Source: Rhyacophila brunnea
Lineage: Eukaryota > Arthropoda > Insecta > Trichoptera > Rhyacophilidae
NCBI GenBank assembly: GCA_022495005.1
Contig: JAGYXB010001002.1
Coordinates: 1,488,001-1,552,000 of the forward strand
Length of the DNA: 64,000 nt
Direction: 5' to 3'
Shown here piece after piece: positions 36,767-47,490 of the stretch. The stretch's first letter is position 1, and each line of letters opens with the position of its first letter. Made by a program: the position numbers and the translations under genes. The notes under the pieces were generated by a model. The model saw nothing but the letters and a program-made list of their open reading frames with translations. It did no database searches and was not told the DNA's origin.

Positions 36767-37464
36767 ATTGCAAAACGGTTATAGGTATTATGCATTGAAG
36801 TATCAATATTCTATATTAAAACAACATAAAATTATATTCAAAAGTTTAGTTGTAGGTAACTTTAATTTTACATGAATTTACATTAGAACTGTATACAACT
36901 GCAGTGAAGTTGAACGGATGCATTTTTTTAATTAGTTAAGTTGGTATTCAGTTCATAGAATTGTATTTTACAATTAATAATGAAATACAAAGCATTGCAT
37001 TTTAATTCTATAAATTGACTGTCGACACCCATCTACGTGTTTCAATTTTATTAATAATTTTGTACTTAAATTTAGATCTTAAATTTAAATATTATTGATG
37101 GAGTATTAACTAATGGATAACTCCTTAATTTTGTTTATCGAATTCAGTAATAATTACAGTGTTATACCTAATGGAAAAAAGTGAAAGCTCCGAAACCAGA
37201 TCATAGCTTTGAGATAAGGGTGTAAAAACTGAGATACGCGGTATTGCAGTCTTGTAGCAATGTGTCGATCGCTTGTCGATCGCTTTTTTACAAATTTCAC
37301 CATGTCCAATTTTCTGGGTAAAAGAGAAAATAACATTATCACGGTATTCTTGTCCTGCTCTCGCTAATGCAATGTGCCATCCTGCCAGTCTCTGAGGGTG
37401 CATACATCCATCATATTACTTGATATAAATAATGTCAGATTAACATACAAATACATTTAAAAAC
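36767..37464. other. AT-rich spacer, nothing recognised
   Basis: Short frames at 37125-37403 have no recognisable motif. Confidence 0.45.
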
Positions 37465-37560
37465 ATATTATCACCATCAACCTAGCTATCCACCGTTGAA
37501 TGCAGGTCTCTACAAGCTGTTTACATTCTTCTCGGCTTTGTGCGTTGAGTTGCCATGGTC
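37465..37560 (-). pseudogene. LINE 3' terminus (RTE-like)
   Basis: The minus strand reads RPWQLNAQSREECKQLVE, then IQRWIA, followed by a TTGATGGTGATAATATG tail. The R-x-x-W/C-K-x-x-V...QxWI ending is that of RTE-clade LINEs. Only about 30 codons remain. Confidence 0.55.
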
Positions 37561-38818
37561 GCTAGGTATATTTTTCTGATGCTTTCTACCTTTAGGGTAT
37601 TATATGATTTAGAGTTGGCCATAAATTATAACTATTGTTGTAGGTATTGTACTACCCATTGTAACACGTATTCTATTTATTGCACAGGAAAAATTGTCAA
37701 AATTTGTTAGCGACAAAGATTTCCATATACATTCGATCGATTTTTAGAGTCGGTTTCATGGAATTGTTCTAATTCTCAGTAGATGGTGTGTTTGTGAATT
37801 TAAAGAATTCCTATTTGTCTTTTTAATTTAGCCGAAAAAAATAATATGATTTATTAATTAATTTAATATTAAATAATTAATTTGGCTTCCTAATTAAAAA
37901 TGACATGATACAGTATTATTTGTCTACTTAAGCTCAGTTGCACATTGAAAATCGTCTAGACTGGGATATAGTCAAACTAAATCAAAACTGGGTGCAAAGT
38001 TGCATCTTTTTTCCGTGCGCGTAGGACATGGGCGATACCATAATGAAGTGCTACATTTTGGTATTATACCTGCGCCACAATATGTCAGGTGAAGTTTGTT
38101 ACTTCCGACATCATGCGAATCGGTTGTTCAAAGTAAAATATCGCTTTAGAGTTGTGTGCGGAGGACCAATAAAATCACATCAACATATTCGACGTGTTGC
38201 AGTCGAAATGAGTTTAGATATGCGACCCGGCTAAGTGTGACACTTGCCTAGGAACGTCAATCACTGCGTCAATCTACCGATCCGTCTATGAATCACATGA
38301 ATCATGCAAATCAGTCAGCAATACAAGTCCAATAAATATTCTTTAATATTCAGTATTAATACTAACATAATAATTTACTTCATATAATATTTGTTTTTAA
38401 TTATAATACCCGAAAGACTGTCAAGCTACTATCCCCGTTAGCTTTTGCGATGTAAAAGTTCAACTGCGAACAAAAATGTAAGCATATAAAATAAAATGCG
38501 CTGCGAAAAAAGTTGATTAGAATTGAAATAAATTATCATCAAGACTGAGGGTGTGTGTGTGAGCCACCTCTCATAATATGCAGGTGTGTGTACGAGAGTT
38601 GGGAAAGTGTGCGAGCGGTCAGTGTGGGGCGGCTACTGTTTAACGGAGGAACACTGCCGGTTACTTGTGCCCCCCAAACTTTGGCTCCAATTAATAAATA
38701 TTTTAAAAACAAAAATTGTTTAATCAAGTTCGATTATTTTTGTTAAATATGTAAGTTAAAACAAATACCACATCCTTAAATTATGTTCAGTTAGATAATT
38801 GTAAATTGCGCTTGCACC
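37561..38818. other. AT-rich spacer, nothing recognised
   Basis: An open frame at 38028-38234 and overlapping frames at 38539-38746 have no recognisable motif; the latter lies in a GTGTGTGTG-rich patch. Confidence 0.4.
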
Positions 38819-38821
38819 TTA

Positions 38822-39000
38822 GGGCCGTTTTACACGGGACACCTGTGTTAAGCCACCGGTGTGTCGAGCGGCTACATTCACACATAACTGAACGAGCGCG
38901 TTCGGTCGGAGACACACGAGTGTTACGATCATTTATTTATGTAAATGCGGCATCTCAACACACCAGTGGCTAGACACGGGTGTCTCGTGTGAAACGTCTG
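38822..39000. mobile_element. 179-bp PIF/Harbinger-like MITE
   Basis: Left GGGCCGTTTTACACGGGACA and the inverse of the right end, CAGACGTTTCACACGAGACA, match at about 15 of 20 positions. The similarity continues through AGCCAC-GGTGTGT. The element is flanked by TTA on both sides (38819-38821 and 39001-39003). A 3-bp TTA/TWA duplication with GG-start ends is typical of PIF/Harbinger MITEs. Confidence 0.7.
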
Positions 39001-39003
39001 TTA

Positions 39004-39452
39004 TTACTCTACAATTAAAATATACATATACAAACAAAAATTATCTTGTTGTCATAATATTCTTGGTTCATGTCCGCGTATATGAACATGGACACTACAC
39101 CTTTTTTTTACCACCACCAGAATTTTAGTTATGTTAACTGCTGTAATAGCCGATCGGCCGAACTGAAGATCGGAAAGATCAGAGAGAAGATGCGACTACA
39201 AATCTTTATCTGCGTAAACATTCCATGATTATTACTATGTATAACTAATTTTCACCTTTGCGATAAGACATCGTTGTAAAGATCTCATATAATTTCTTAT
39301 AGACTTAAGAACGTTGGTAGGTACATATTATACGAAAAATCGTTAGAAAAAAAACTTATTTATTACAACCCGGGCCAGATCTTTACCAATTAAATCCTCG
39401 TAAGTGAAGGTAGGCAAGTGATATTCATGTTGATATTTAACAATATATGCAT
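39004..39452. other. AT-rich spacer, nothing recognised
   Basis: No feature found. A GATCGG/CCGATC-rich patch lies near 39150-39185. Confidence 0.4.
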
Positions 39453-40147
39453 TTAAGGGGGGACATGCTCAGCGTGGGTCAAAATGGAGCTTTTTTCTAT
39501 TTTCAAAGCACGATCCTAGACATTCCTTAAACGTTGTAGATAATCTATTTATGTAATTTTGAAGCCTTATTATCGTTTATATTTATTTTAAACGTTTGAT
39601 GACTGCATAAAGTATTTTTATTACATAAAATAGAATTCTTTTAAACCTCTCGCTCTAATGTTTTAGAATATAGTAATATTTCAGTACATAAATGTGCAGT
39701 GGTATTAAGATTTTTTACATTTATTAATTTTTAAACGCATTTATAAAATCATCAGTATAATTTATGTTGACATTATTATAGTGAAATATTTAAGATAAAA
39801 ATTATATTGATAATCTCTGTGATCCCAAATTTGACAAGTAGGCATTTTATTATTCAAAAAATGGGCAAGATTTACAGATAAACATAAACATCAATATAAT
39901 TTTTTATCGTAAATATTTCACTATAATAATGTCGACATAAATTATACTGATGGTTTTATAAATGCGTTTAAAAATTAATAAATGTAAAAAATCTTAACAC
40001 CACTGCACATTTATGTACTGAAATATGACTATATTCTAAAACATTAGAGCGAGAGGTTTAAAAGAATACTCTTTTATGTAATAAAAATACTTTATGCAGT
40101 CATCAAATGTTTAAAATAAATATAAAGGATAATGAAGCTTCAAAATT

Positions 40148-41323
40148 GAGGACCTTGTAAGAAGAACCACTTAACCCTCAAAAGCTTGTTCTGAGATATT
40201 CAGTGTTAAACATTTCGAAACATTTTCTTTCTACTAAAGGATATGTTTACATATGTATGCTTTTGATATAATATTTTGACATTATTCAGCTACTTACGTA
40301 ATATTTTTTTTTTTTCATTATCTTAGTAAAGAAAATATAGCCTTGTAAATGACCCAAGGTCTTAAGTTGTTATTCCACACAGCAGGGTACAAATTATAAA
40401 AATGTGTTTTTTTAAATAAATAGTGGAACAAAATGATAAATTATGTACAGGAAATGGTAATAAATTTAACTAAAAAGTGTTTTAAAGAATAATTATATTT
40501 AATCGGACTTAAAAAAACATAAGTTACACATTAAAAAGTATTTATTCGTTTTTGAGAACACCGAAAGTTGTATACAGAGGAATGTTGTCTATTTTTCCCG
40601 GATTTTGTAGCATTACATTTCTTTATTATTTCTATTGTATCAGTAAGTGCCAAAAGAGCAGTATCTTGGACATTTTTATTACCAATGTTCCAAAGATTAT
40701 CAAAAAACTCTTTTTGAACTACACATCCAATTTTATCCGAGCACTGTTTTGGACAGCACTTTTGGACACAAACAAAAGATTTTCCATTAACTTTTTTCCA
40801 AGTACTTGCTGTAATGTTACACCAGAATTCCTTTTTTGCTTAGCTACTTCCTTCTTCCAATTTTCTTTACACTTTTTACGTTACACTCCAAGATTTTTTG
40901 ACACGACATTGTCACTATCAGATGCATCCGAGATTGTTTCATTTTGTGTACGATTGTCACTCTGAATGATCATTATGTGAATAATTAATCATAATTACAT
41001 GTCTTGCTATCTTCTACTACTTCTTGATATTATATGATGTCTGTTTATGGTTAAAAAACGAAAATATATGTTAAAAGAACAATTACAACAAATGTATCTG
41101 ACAGATAAAAGTGAGGTTATGATACCACTTAAATGGCTGCAAAATCTTAGATGGAAGAACAACTTGTGAGGTGTCCCAACTTAAATCAATATAACGAGCT
41201 CTATTGACCAAATACAGAAATAATTTTTTGAGAGCTAAGAGCCAGGTTATAAACCTTGCTAAATACAACGAGAACCGAAAAACCACTTAAGGTGATTTAA
41301 GTGGTTCTTCTTTCAAGGTATTC
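40148..41323 (-). mobile_element. Nested 1,176-bp DNA transposon with AATT duplication
   Basis: It sits inside the TTAA element. The ends are inverted: GAGGACCTTGTAAGAAGAAC on the left and the inverse of GAATACCTTGAAAGAAGAAC on the right, both continuing CACTTAA. AATT is duplicated at 40144-40147 and 41324-41327. The unoccupied site is visible in the sister copy (CAAAATTATATAAATAG near 47384). The right subterminal region has a further hairpin (ACCACTTAAGGTGATTTAAG, then TGGT). Four-base duplications are known for the Sola superfamily, which is my leading guess. The minus strand carries a decayed gene. Confidence 0.75.
40535..40985 (-). pseudogene. Decayed transposase-like N-terminal region
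   Basis: Minus-strand reading gives SDNRTQNETISDASDSDNVV, an acidic N-terminal stretch. After stops and frameshifts comes EVAKQKRNSGVTLQQVLGKK, then VQKCCPKQCSDKI and EFFDNLWNIGNKNVQDTALL. A basic segment followed by a CC-P-K-x-C cluster and an FF-x-x-x-W-x-x-G motif recalls an insect transposon protein family in which this block precedes the catalytic domain; that recollection is not verified. The catalytic part is absent. The apparent plus-strand frame here (40552-40965) is only the complement. Confidence 0.5.
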
Positions 41324-41498
41324 AATTATATTAATAGATTATCTACATCGTTTAAGGAATGTCCAGGATCATGCTTTGAAAATAGAAAAAAAGCTCCATT
41401 TTGACCCACGCTGAGCACGTCCGCCCTTAAGATATTTTTCATTTCGTCAATCATGGCAATCAACTTATATGTGATTTTAAATAAGTATAAGTAAGTAT

Positions 41499-41749
41499 AC
41501 GGTGGCCGCGCGGCATAAGCGTTGGTCTATAAAGCCGTGGGTCCCAGGTTCGAATCCTGGGTCTGGCAAGTACACATATTGTTTTTCAATTTGTGTGTGT
41601 CAGGGTATGGACCTAATAGGTTGAGCAAGTGGCTGACATCCATTTCTCGTAAAAAAACAAAATCTGTCAATGCAAACCTCCACTTTGTGGAGGCCCATAT
41701 GATCCTATCAGGATCGGACATGGTCGAAAAAAAAAAAAAAAAAAAAAAA
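41499..41749 (+). mobile_element. tRNA-derived SINE, family 1, youngest-looking copy
   Basis: It starts CGGTGGCCGCGCGGCATAAG, with A-box GCGGCATAAGCG and exact B-box GGTTCGAATCC. The body contains GGTTGAGCAAGTGGCTGACA and GTGGAGGCCCATATGATCC, and it ends in 24 uninterrupted A (41726-41749). The intact poly(A) suggests recent insertion. A short AAGTA repeat on both sides may be the target duplication. Frames crossing it on either strand are accidental. Confidence 0.88.
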
Positions 41750-42519
41750 GTACTAACTACGACTATAAACATACCACATTACCGTTCGTAATCGTACTGA
41801 GGTTCGATAGTTCTGGCAGGAAACAAAACAAAGCCGATGAGGCACCAAGCGAGAGAAATTGATGCAGTGGGCTTGATGTTAGTACAGTCGACAATGACAA
41901 CCATAGTAATAATCAGATGAGTCATACCATGATTAAAAATCGCATATGCGCATATTATGATATTTGGTTAGATAATTGTCCCACTATATAATAATAGATG
42001 GCGTCAGATATTTGTACATATTTAAATTAAATTTATTGTAGTATACGTACATCATTTAATTCCACTTTTGTTTTATATTTTTTTAAAACGCATAAGATTA
42101 AATCATATGCAATCCCTGATGGGGCAGTGTAAAAAAATGTTTGCAAATCTCTTTAATCTGATACGCTTGTCGCGATATGTGTAAATTTTTGCAAGTGGTC
42201 GTGAGGCGACCACACATAAATTTCAAAGTGTATTATGTAAATGTAAATGTATGCTCAAATGAGCTTTTTTCAGTAAAGATTTTTTCCCGGTAATTTGCAA
42301 ACTGTAACAAATGATGCATCACGCAAACTGGGATAAAATTGTACCTATTGAAAAAATACACAATACACTTTCTACTTCCTTTACCATGGGTAAATATTTC
42401 GAACGAGAAAATTTAGCACTGGAAAGAAAGTGTGAGATTTAACTTGAATACGACCACATTCTTTATACAGCAAAGCAAAAAACAGTGTAATTTTATAAAA
42501 TATAATTATTTGCGTTTAA
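41750..42519. other. AT-rich spacer, nothing recognised
   Basis: Only a small hairpin (GTGGTCG/CGACCAC, near 42197-42215) stands out. Confidence 0.45.
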
Positions 42520-43137
42520 AGCGCGACCCAAATTGAGGTGCATGTCGCTTACTGTCACGGGCTACCGCTACGGGAAAAAGTGTGTAATGTCGTTGTTCTT
42601 GGTGTTTGAAATGATATCAGACTGATGCTCCCATCCCGTAGCACATTTTGAACCTTTAAACGAACATTGTCAGTAAAGTATTCACTAAAACAATAATGAG
42701 GTCACCTCACGTTGAACTGCACTGCATCGAAACCTGCATGACGTTTTGAACGTTTTATAATGCCACATGCCTACACTTTTCGGACGTCATGTCAAAATCA
42801 CGATTTTTTGTTTTTAACTGTTGGCACTATGTATTTTCGATAAAAATATTGTCTATTAAGTATGGTCTGCAGGTTGGGTTGTATTATCTATGGATGTCAT
42901 TCCGCAAGTATTTTAACGTACGCACACGTATAAACTGTTAAAATTAAGCATGTATAATTATTAATAATTCAAATTACTAATACATTATAGTAGGCACTTT
43001 TCATCAGTATCATTCTTCAGTGAATTTAATGAGATGGTGCACGTTCAAAATATTCAGCAAAATGAAGAAATCATAGACTAAATTTTCGCCGCGACAACGT
43101 GACAGTAGGCGACATGCACCTCAATGTGGGTTGCGCT
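42520..43137. mobile_element. 618-bp TIR element, AGCGCGACCC ends
   Basis: Left AGCGCGACCCAAATTGAGGT and the inverse of the right end, AGCGCAACCCACATTGAGGT, match at 18 of 20 positions. They continue for about 20 more (GCATGTCGC-TACTGTCACG). The flanks are TTTAA and TTAGA, so a TTA- or TAA-type 3-bp duplication is possible but shifted by a base. There is no open frame. This is a clear MITE-like structure of undecided superfamily. Confidence 0.7.
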
Positions 43138-43566
43138 TTAGATACAATAGAATCTCATGTTTGAAAATATTATTTAGAAAGCCAAAGCGCTTCAGTTCAG
43201 CGACAAATTCATAAAAATATCATTCCAACATGTCCCAGATAGATACAATAATTGTTGGAGGTGAAGCCGGGAAACTCTATAAATTGAGATAGAAAAACTA
43301 ATGATGGGTCTTAAATATTGGTATGCTTATTAACTGATTAAATATAATTATGTATACATATTATATTAGGTTGTTTGTTGTGATAATTTTTATTGAATAC
43401 TTACAATTTCTGTTTTCACGATAAATAGTGGAAAAATCTGCATTGTTTTTAAATAGCCCAGATGCTAGCGTTGCGTAGACACTATGCAACGGTATGTTTA
43501 CGCTCAAATTCCGCTATCTCTACCAAATTTAAATATTTTTGTTTCAATTAGTATTTTGTTAGGGTT
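43138..43566. other. AT-rich spacer, nothing recognised
   Basis: No feature found. Confidence 0.5.
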
Positions 43567-43758
43567 ATGTATGCCATATTCTTATTTTTCTCTCTTGCCC
43601 AATTTGTATTTAGTGAACGATTAACAAACGACCCTAGTAAAAGATCATGTGATCATAAAGATGTACAGTGGAGAGGATGTCCAATATATTTTAATTTGTT
43701 ACCTACCGGAACAATTCGTGTAACTGTTGATTATTTTATATATTTTATAAAACACTAG
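43567..43758 (+). CDS. Possible small secreted protein or first exon (very uncertain)
   Basis: A 63-codon frame starts MYAIFLFFSLAQFVFSERL: a hydrophobic run of about 15 residues followed by polar sequence with two Cys (RSCDHKDVQWRGCP). That N-terminus looks like a signal peptide. A GT that could serve as a splice donor follows within the frame (ATTCGTGTAACT, near 43716), so this might be a first exon. I recognise no family, and a random AT-rich frame can imitate a signal peptide. It is the only candidate in the window for a host coding exon. Confidence 0.2.
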   Translation: MYAIFLFFSLAQFVFSERLTNDPSKRSCDHKDVQWRGCPIYFNLLPTGTIRVTVDYFIYFIKH

Positions 43759-44406
43759 GTATTCATTTTTTTTTAAAACCAATGAAAAATTTCATTTTGT
43801 AGGTATGTACCCAATTGCAACCTACCCTAAATTGGGAAAATGGGAAAGTACATAGAATTCACGATAGTATTATAATATAAACATATTAAATATTACACAT
43901 ATTTCGATCACACTGTAAATTTCATCGAGTAAGCATAATTAAGTAGGAACCAACATTTTCATATGATTTTATAGATATAATACTAACGTTTGTACCCAGT
44001 TTTGATCGACGTTTTTCTTTTGCATTTGTATATTTTTATAGTTCCATATTACTTTACGAAAAACAAATTAATGGACATGTTGTTAGTTCTCTTGTCCTAG
44101 TGTCAACTCTGACCTTATATTTTCGGATCGTGCAAGCAGATTCCTCTATTCTTTTCCAGTAGATCATTCTTACCGTTTGGAAGTCTATCTGTATGTCATA
44201 ATGCCATCTAAATACTTTTCCTGTTCCACGATTAAAGGTCTCTTTTTTATTCTATTCAACATGTTATAAACCCTAATAGCAAATGTATTAAAAAAAATAT
44301 ATGTGTTTTATGTGATTTCACTGGAAATAAAACCCAGAGCCCATGAAATAAAAGTCAGTACGCATCGAATTATGAAAGTTGACGAGATGTGCTTGTAGAG
44401 ATCATG
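43759..44406. other. AT-rich spacer, nothing recognised
   Basis: No feature found; weak G+C increase near 44090-44220 without an open frame. Confidence 0.45.
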
Positions 44407-44579
44407 TTTTTTTGTTTTTTTTTTTATAATTAGCTATGTCTTTGCTTTTTCGTACAAGGTATTTGTAAGTAATTTTGAACAATCACAATCACCCAGGCTT
44501 TGATAAAATCACTTAAATATATTGTGTCCTTACCGGATTCGAACCAAGCCTTGCGCACTACACTACGAGAGTCGCCTTA
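44407..44579 (-). mobile_element. tRNA-derived SINE, family 2, with LINE-like 3' tail
   Basis: On the minus strand: GACTCTCGTAGTGTAGTGCG (A-box region), TTGGTTCGAATCCGG (exact B-box), a body with AAGTGATTTTATCAAAGCCT, then ACCTTGTACGAAAAAGCAAA leading into an A-rich tail. The body matches the SINE at 59760-59935. The 31 bases at 44430-44460 match 11-41 of the window, the 3' UTR of a LINE, at 25 of 31 positions. Sharing the 3' tail with a LINE is how stringent SINEs recruit the LINE reverse transcriptase. Confidence 0.75.
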
Positions 44580-44762
44580 GAAATCACGGTTATAGCAATG
44601 TCGCCAAATGTCATCCTCCCAGATGAAGATATATTGCAAGATTGTGCGCTGAAACACCTGTAACTTCTTTGAATTAGTTGACGTAATTGAACCGTAGTAC
44701 AATACTGGTCTCCGAGATAAATATATTTTATAAAAAAATATCATGAAATACCACCAAGTCAA
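44580..44762 (-). pseudogene. LINE C-terminal fragment
   Basis: The minus strand reads SRRPVLYYGSITSTNSKKLQ, then VFQRTILQYIFIWEDDIWRH and CYN. The pattern (RPVLxYGSxTxT...KLQVFxRxILxxIF...W..xYN) is the region after the thumb of LINE reverse transcriptases, preserved here for about 55 codons. It abuts the 5' end of the SINE at 44407-44579. Confidence 0.6.
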
Positions 44763-45226
44763 CGTAGATCTTTTTAAAGGTCTCTCTATTTTTTTTAGAT
44801 ATATAATGATAATTGATTAAATTGGGATATAACTTAATGGGGTGGTATATTTTACTAAGTAAGTAAATAATAATAATCTTGGTATTTTAAGTACTCAATT
44901 TGTAGACATATTTTGGTAAAACATGATGTATTAAAAAATATATATAAGATTGTCAGTATTATCAAGTATTAGAACTGAAATTTATGTTTGAGTTTATGTA
45001 ATGTTGACAATACTTTGTGATAAGAGGAAGAAAGCTATGTAAGTAAGAAAGAAATAGATATAGAAATTATTTCAAGATATACCTATTAGTTAAAAAGAGA
45101 GGATGGGGTAGACCACTAATTTTCAAACAAACCCTAAGTTATTACATTATTTACCTTTTTGCAAATATTTTTTTTCCAGAAATTTGCCCAGTGATTATAA
45201 GAAAATCACAGAATACTCCATCTACT
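44763..45226. other. AT-rich spacer, nothing recognised
   Basis: No feature found. Confidence 0.5.
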
Positions 45227-45234
45227 CCATATAC

Positions 45235-45752
45235 CAGTGGCGATGGGTGGAGGTAGGCTGTTAAGATCCAATGTAAATAGTGCACACTAAACTTTGTCAG
45301 TCATACGTATTTGTTTCCATTGAAATAAGACTACAACTTACAGATGGTGTTAGTTAGTTTTTAATATTCAATTAAACCCTGCGAAACCAAGCCAAAATAA
45401 TAGTCAAAAAATACTCGTCGATTTAAAAATATGAAATTAAATCATACATAACAATATTAGATATTTTATAGATAGAATTATATTTTATATCTATTACAGT
45501 TTGGTTTAGGCAAGGCTTAATAGATTAAAAAAAATGAACCAACAATATGTGTAATAATAGTATGTATTCTTAATCCAACGACTTGTATGAATAAAAAGTG
45601 TGCACAATTTTGTCGTATCACCTAAAATATACCAAAACTATTATGGTTTGGTTAGGCAGAGTTACATTGATTTTTAAAAACTAAACCAACACCATCTGGA
45701 AATTGTAGTCTTAGTTCAATAAAAACAAGCCTACTTCCACCCTTCGCTACTG
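45235..45752. mobile_element. 518-bp hAT-like element (family C) with perfect 8-bp duplication
   Basis: Left CAGTGGCGATGGGTGGAGGT, right end inverse of CAGTAGCGAAGGGTGGAAGT. Identical 8-mers CCATATAC occur at 45227-45234 and 45753-45760. The ends and the subterminal stretch (GTCAGTCATACGTATTTG) match the 184-bp element at 31310-31493. The first and last ~130 bp are partly inverse copies of each other (CAGATGGTGTTAGTTAGTTT and its complement), giving a foldback. No transposase. Confidence 0.9.
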
Positions 45753-45760
45753 CCATATAC

Positions 45761-46098
45761 AGAGATGTTATGATATAGTCAGTCATGTAATTTAAGCTAA
45801 TCCGAGAGTCATAATCATTGAGAACGTTTTTCACAATGGTCAATTCTTCACACTACTACGTTAGAGAGTGCAATAAGCCTGCTAAAACTTCCCTCGTTTT
45901 TAATCGATCTATGTTCCGTGCTCTGTGATAAACTCATTGTATATAAATTATCACGAGTTACCACCAAGTGGTAAATCTCTTGAAACGATCGTTGAAAGTT
46001 TGTTTTTATTTCAATATCTTATAATAATTATGACGGTATAAAATATAAATAATTTTTAATATTATCGTAAAAATAAGTCTCTAAATTTTAATGGTTGT
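45761..46098. other. AT-rich spacer, nothing recognised
   Basis: No feature found. Confidence 0.5.
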
Positions 46099-46102
46099 TT
46101 AA

Positions 46103-47486
46103 GGGGGGACATGCTCGTCGAAGGTCAAAATTGAGTTTTTATTGTATTTTCAAACCATGATCCTGGACACTCCTTAAACGTTGTATATAATTCATTTATA
46201 TAATTTTGAAGCCTTATTATCCTTTATAGTTATTTTAAACATTTGATGACTGCATAAAGTATTTTTGTTACATAAAATAGTATTCTTTTAAACCTCTCGC
46301 TCTAATGTTTTAGATTATAGTCATATTTCGGTACATAACTGTGCAGTGGTGTTATAATTTTTTACGTTTATTAATTTTTAAACGCATGTATGAAACCATT
46401 AGTATAATTTATTACGAGATAATTTTTGTAAAATATTCACGATAAAAAATTATATTGATAATCTCTGTGATCCCAAATTTGACAAGAATTAGGCATTTAT
46501 TATTCAAAAAATCGGCAAGATTAACACATTTGAAGATGATTCTAAAGATATTTATTATAAGCTATGTCTTTGACCATTCAAGTGTGATAAATATTTTATG
46601 AATAATGATTGCTTTATATTAATTATTGACCTAAGAATAAGGTAGTGTTTTTTTGAAATACGCCATTTCTTTTGTCATTCCCCAGTGGTTAAGCTACAAC
46701 ATACGGCCGTAGCCATAAATTGACAAACTATAATTAAAGTAGGGAGTAAAATGATATTGACGCGCGTGTTTGAACATGTACCGTTAAAAAAAAAAAAATC
46801 GGTTAGGTACATGTTCAAACACATGCGTTAACATAATTTTACTCCTTACTTTAATTATAGTTTGTCAATTTATGGCTACGGCCGTATGTTGTAGCTTAAC
46901 TACTGGGGAATGACAAAAAAAATGGCGTATTTCAAAAAAACACTACCTTATTCTTAGGTCAATAATTATTATAAAGCAATCATTATTCGTAGGATGTTTA
47001 TCAAATTTGAATGGTCAAAGATATAGCTTATAATCAATATCTTTAGAATTATCTTCAAATGTGTTAATCTTGCCCATTTTTTGAATAATAAAATGCCTAA
47101 TTCTTGTCAAATTTGGGATCACAGAGATTATCAATATAATTTTTAATCGTAAATATTTCACTATAATAATTTCGACACATATTATACTAATGGTTTTATA
47201 AATGCGTTTAAAAATTAATAAATGTAAAAAATCTTAACACCACTGCACAGTTATGTACCGAAATATGACTATATTCCAAAACATTAGAGCGAGAGGTTTA
47301 AAAGAATACTATTTTATGTAACAAAAATACTTTATGCAGTCATCAAACGTTTAAAATAACTATAAAGGATAATAAGGCTTCAAAATTATATAAATAGATT
47401 ATCTACAACGTTTAAGGAGTGTCCAGGATCATGGTTTGAAAATACAATAAAAACTCAATTTTGACCTTCGACGAGCATGTCCCCCC
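46103..47486. mobile_element. TTAA-flanked 1,384-bp near-perfect palindrome, copy B
   Basis: It begins GGGGGGACATGCTCGTCG and ends with the exact inverse; TTAA is duplicated at 46099-46102 and 47487-47490. Two arms of about 690 bp run almost to the centre at about 46790, where only a poly(A) stretch separates AACATGTACCGTT from its inverse. Arm identity looks above 90 percent, with small indels. It matches the shorter copy at 39457-41426 in its outer ~400 bp; the inner ~290 bp per arm is unique to this copy. There is no coding capacity, so it depends on a TTAA-specific transposase elsewhere. Confidence 0.9.
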
Positions 47487-47490
47487 TTAA

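Larger units (their letters stand above)
39457..41426. mobile_element. TTAA-flanked foldback element, copy A, carrying a nested transposon
   Basis: It begins GGGGGGACATGCTCAGC and ends with its inverse (GCTGAGCACGTCCGCCC). TTAA lies immediately outside at 39453-39456 and 41427-41430. The left arm (about 39457-39870) is repeated in inverse orientation at about 39900-40147 and 41328-41426. Removing the insertion at 40148-41323 restores a single ~800-bp near-palindrome like the copy at 46103-47486. TTAA targets are used by piggyBac, Kolobok and Sola3 elements; which one applies here cannot be decided without a transposase. Confidence 0.85.

Noticed and set aside
40552..40965. 137-codon plus-strand open frame
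   Set aside because: The complementary strand carries the recognisable, decayed transposase-like sequence; this frame is its complement.
41522..41791. Overlapping open frames on both strands
   Set aside because: Both read through the SINE and its poly(A) tail.
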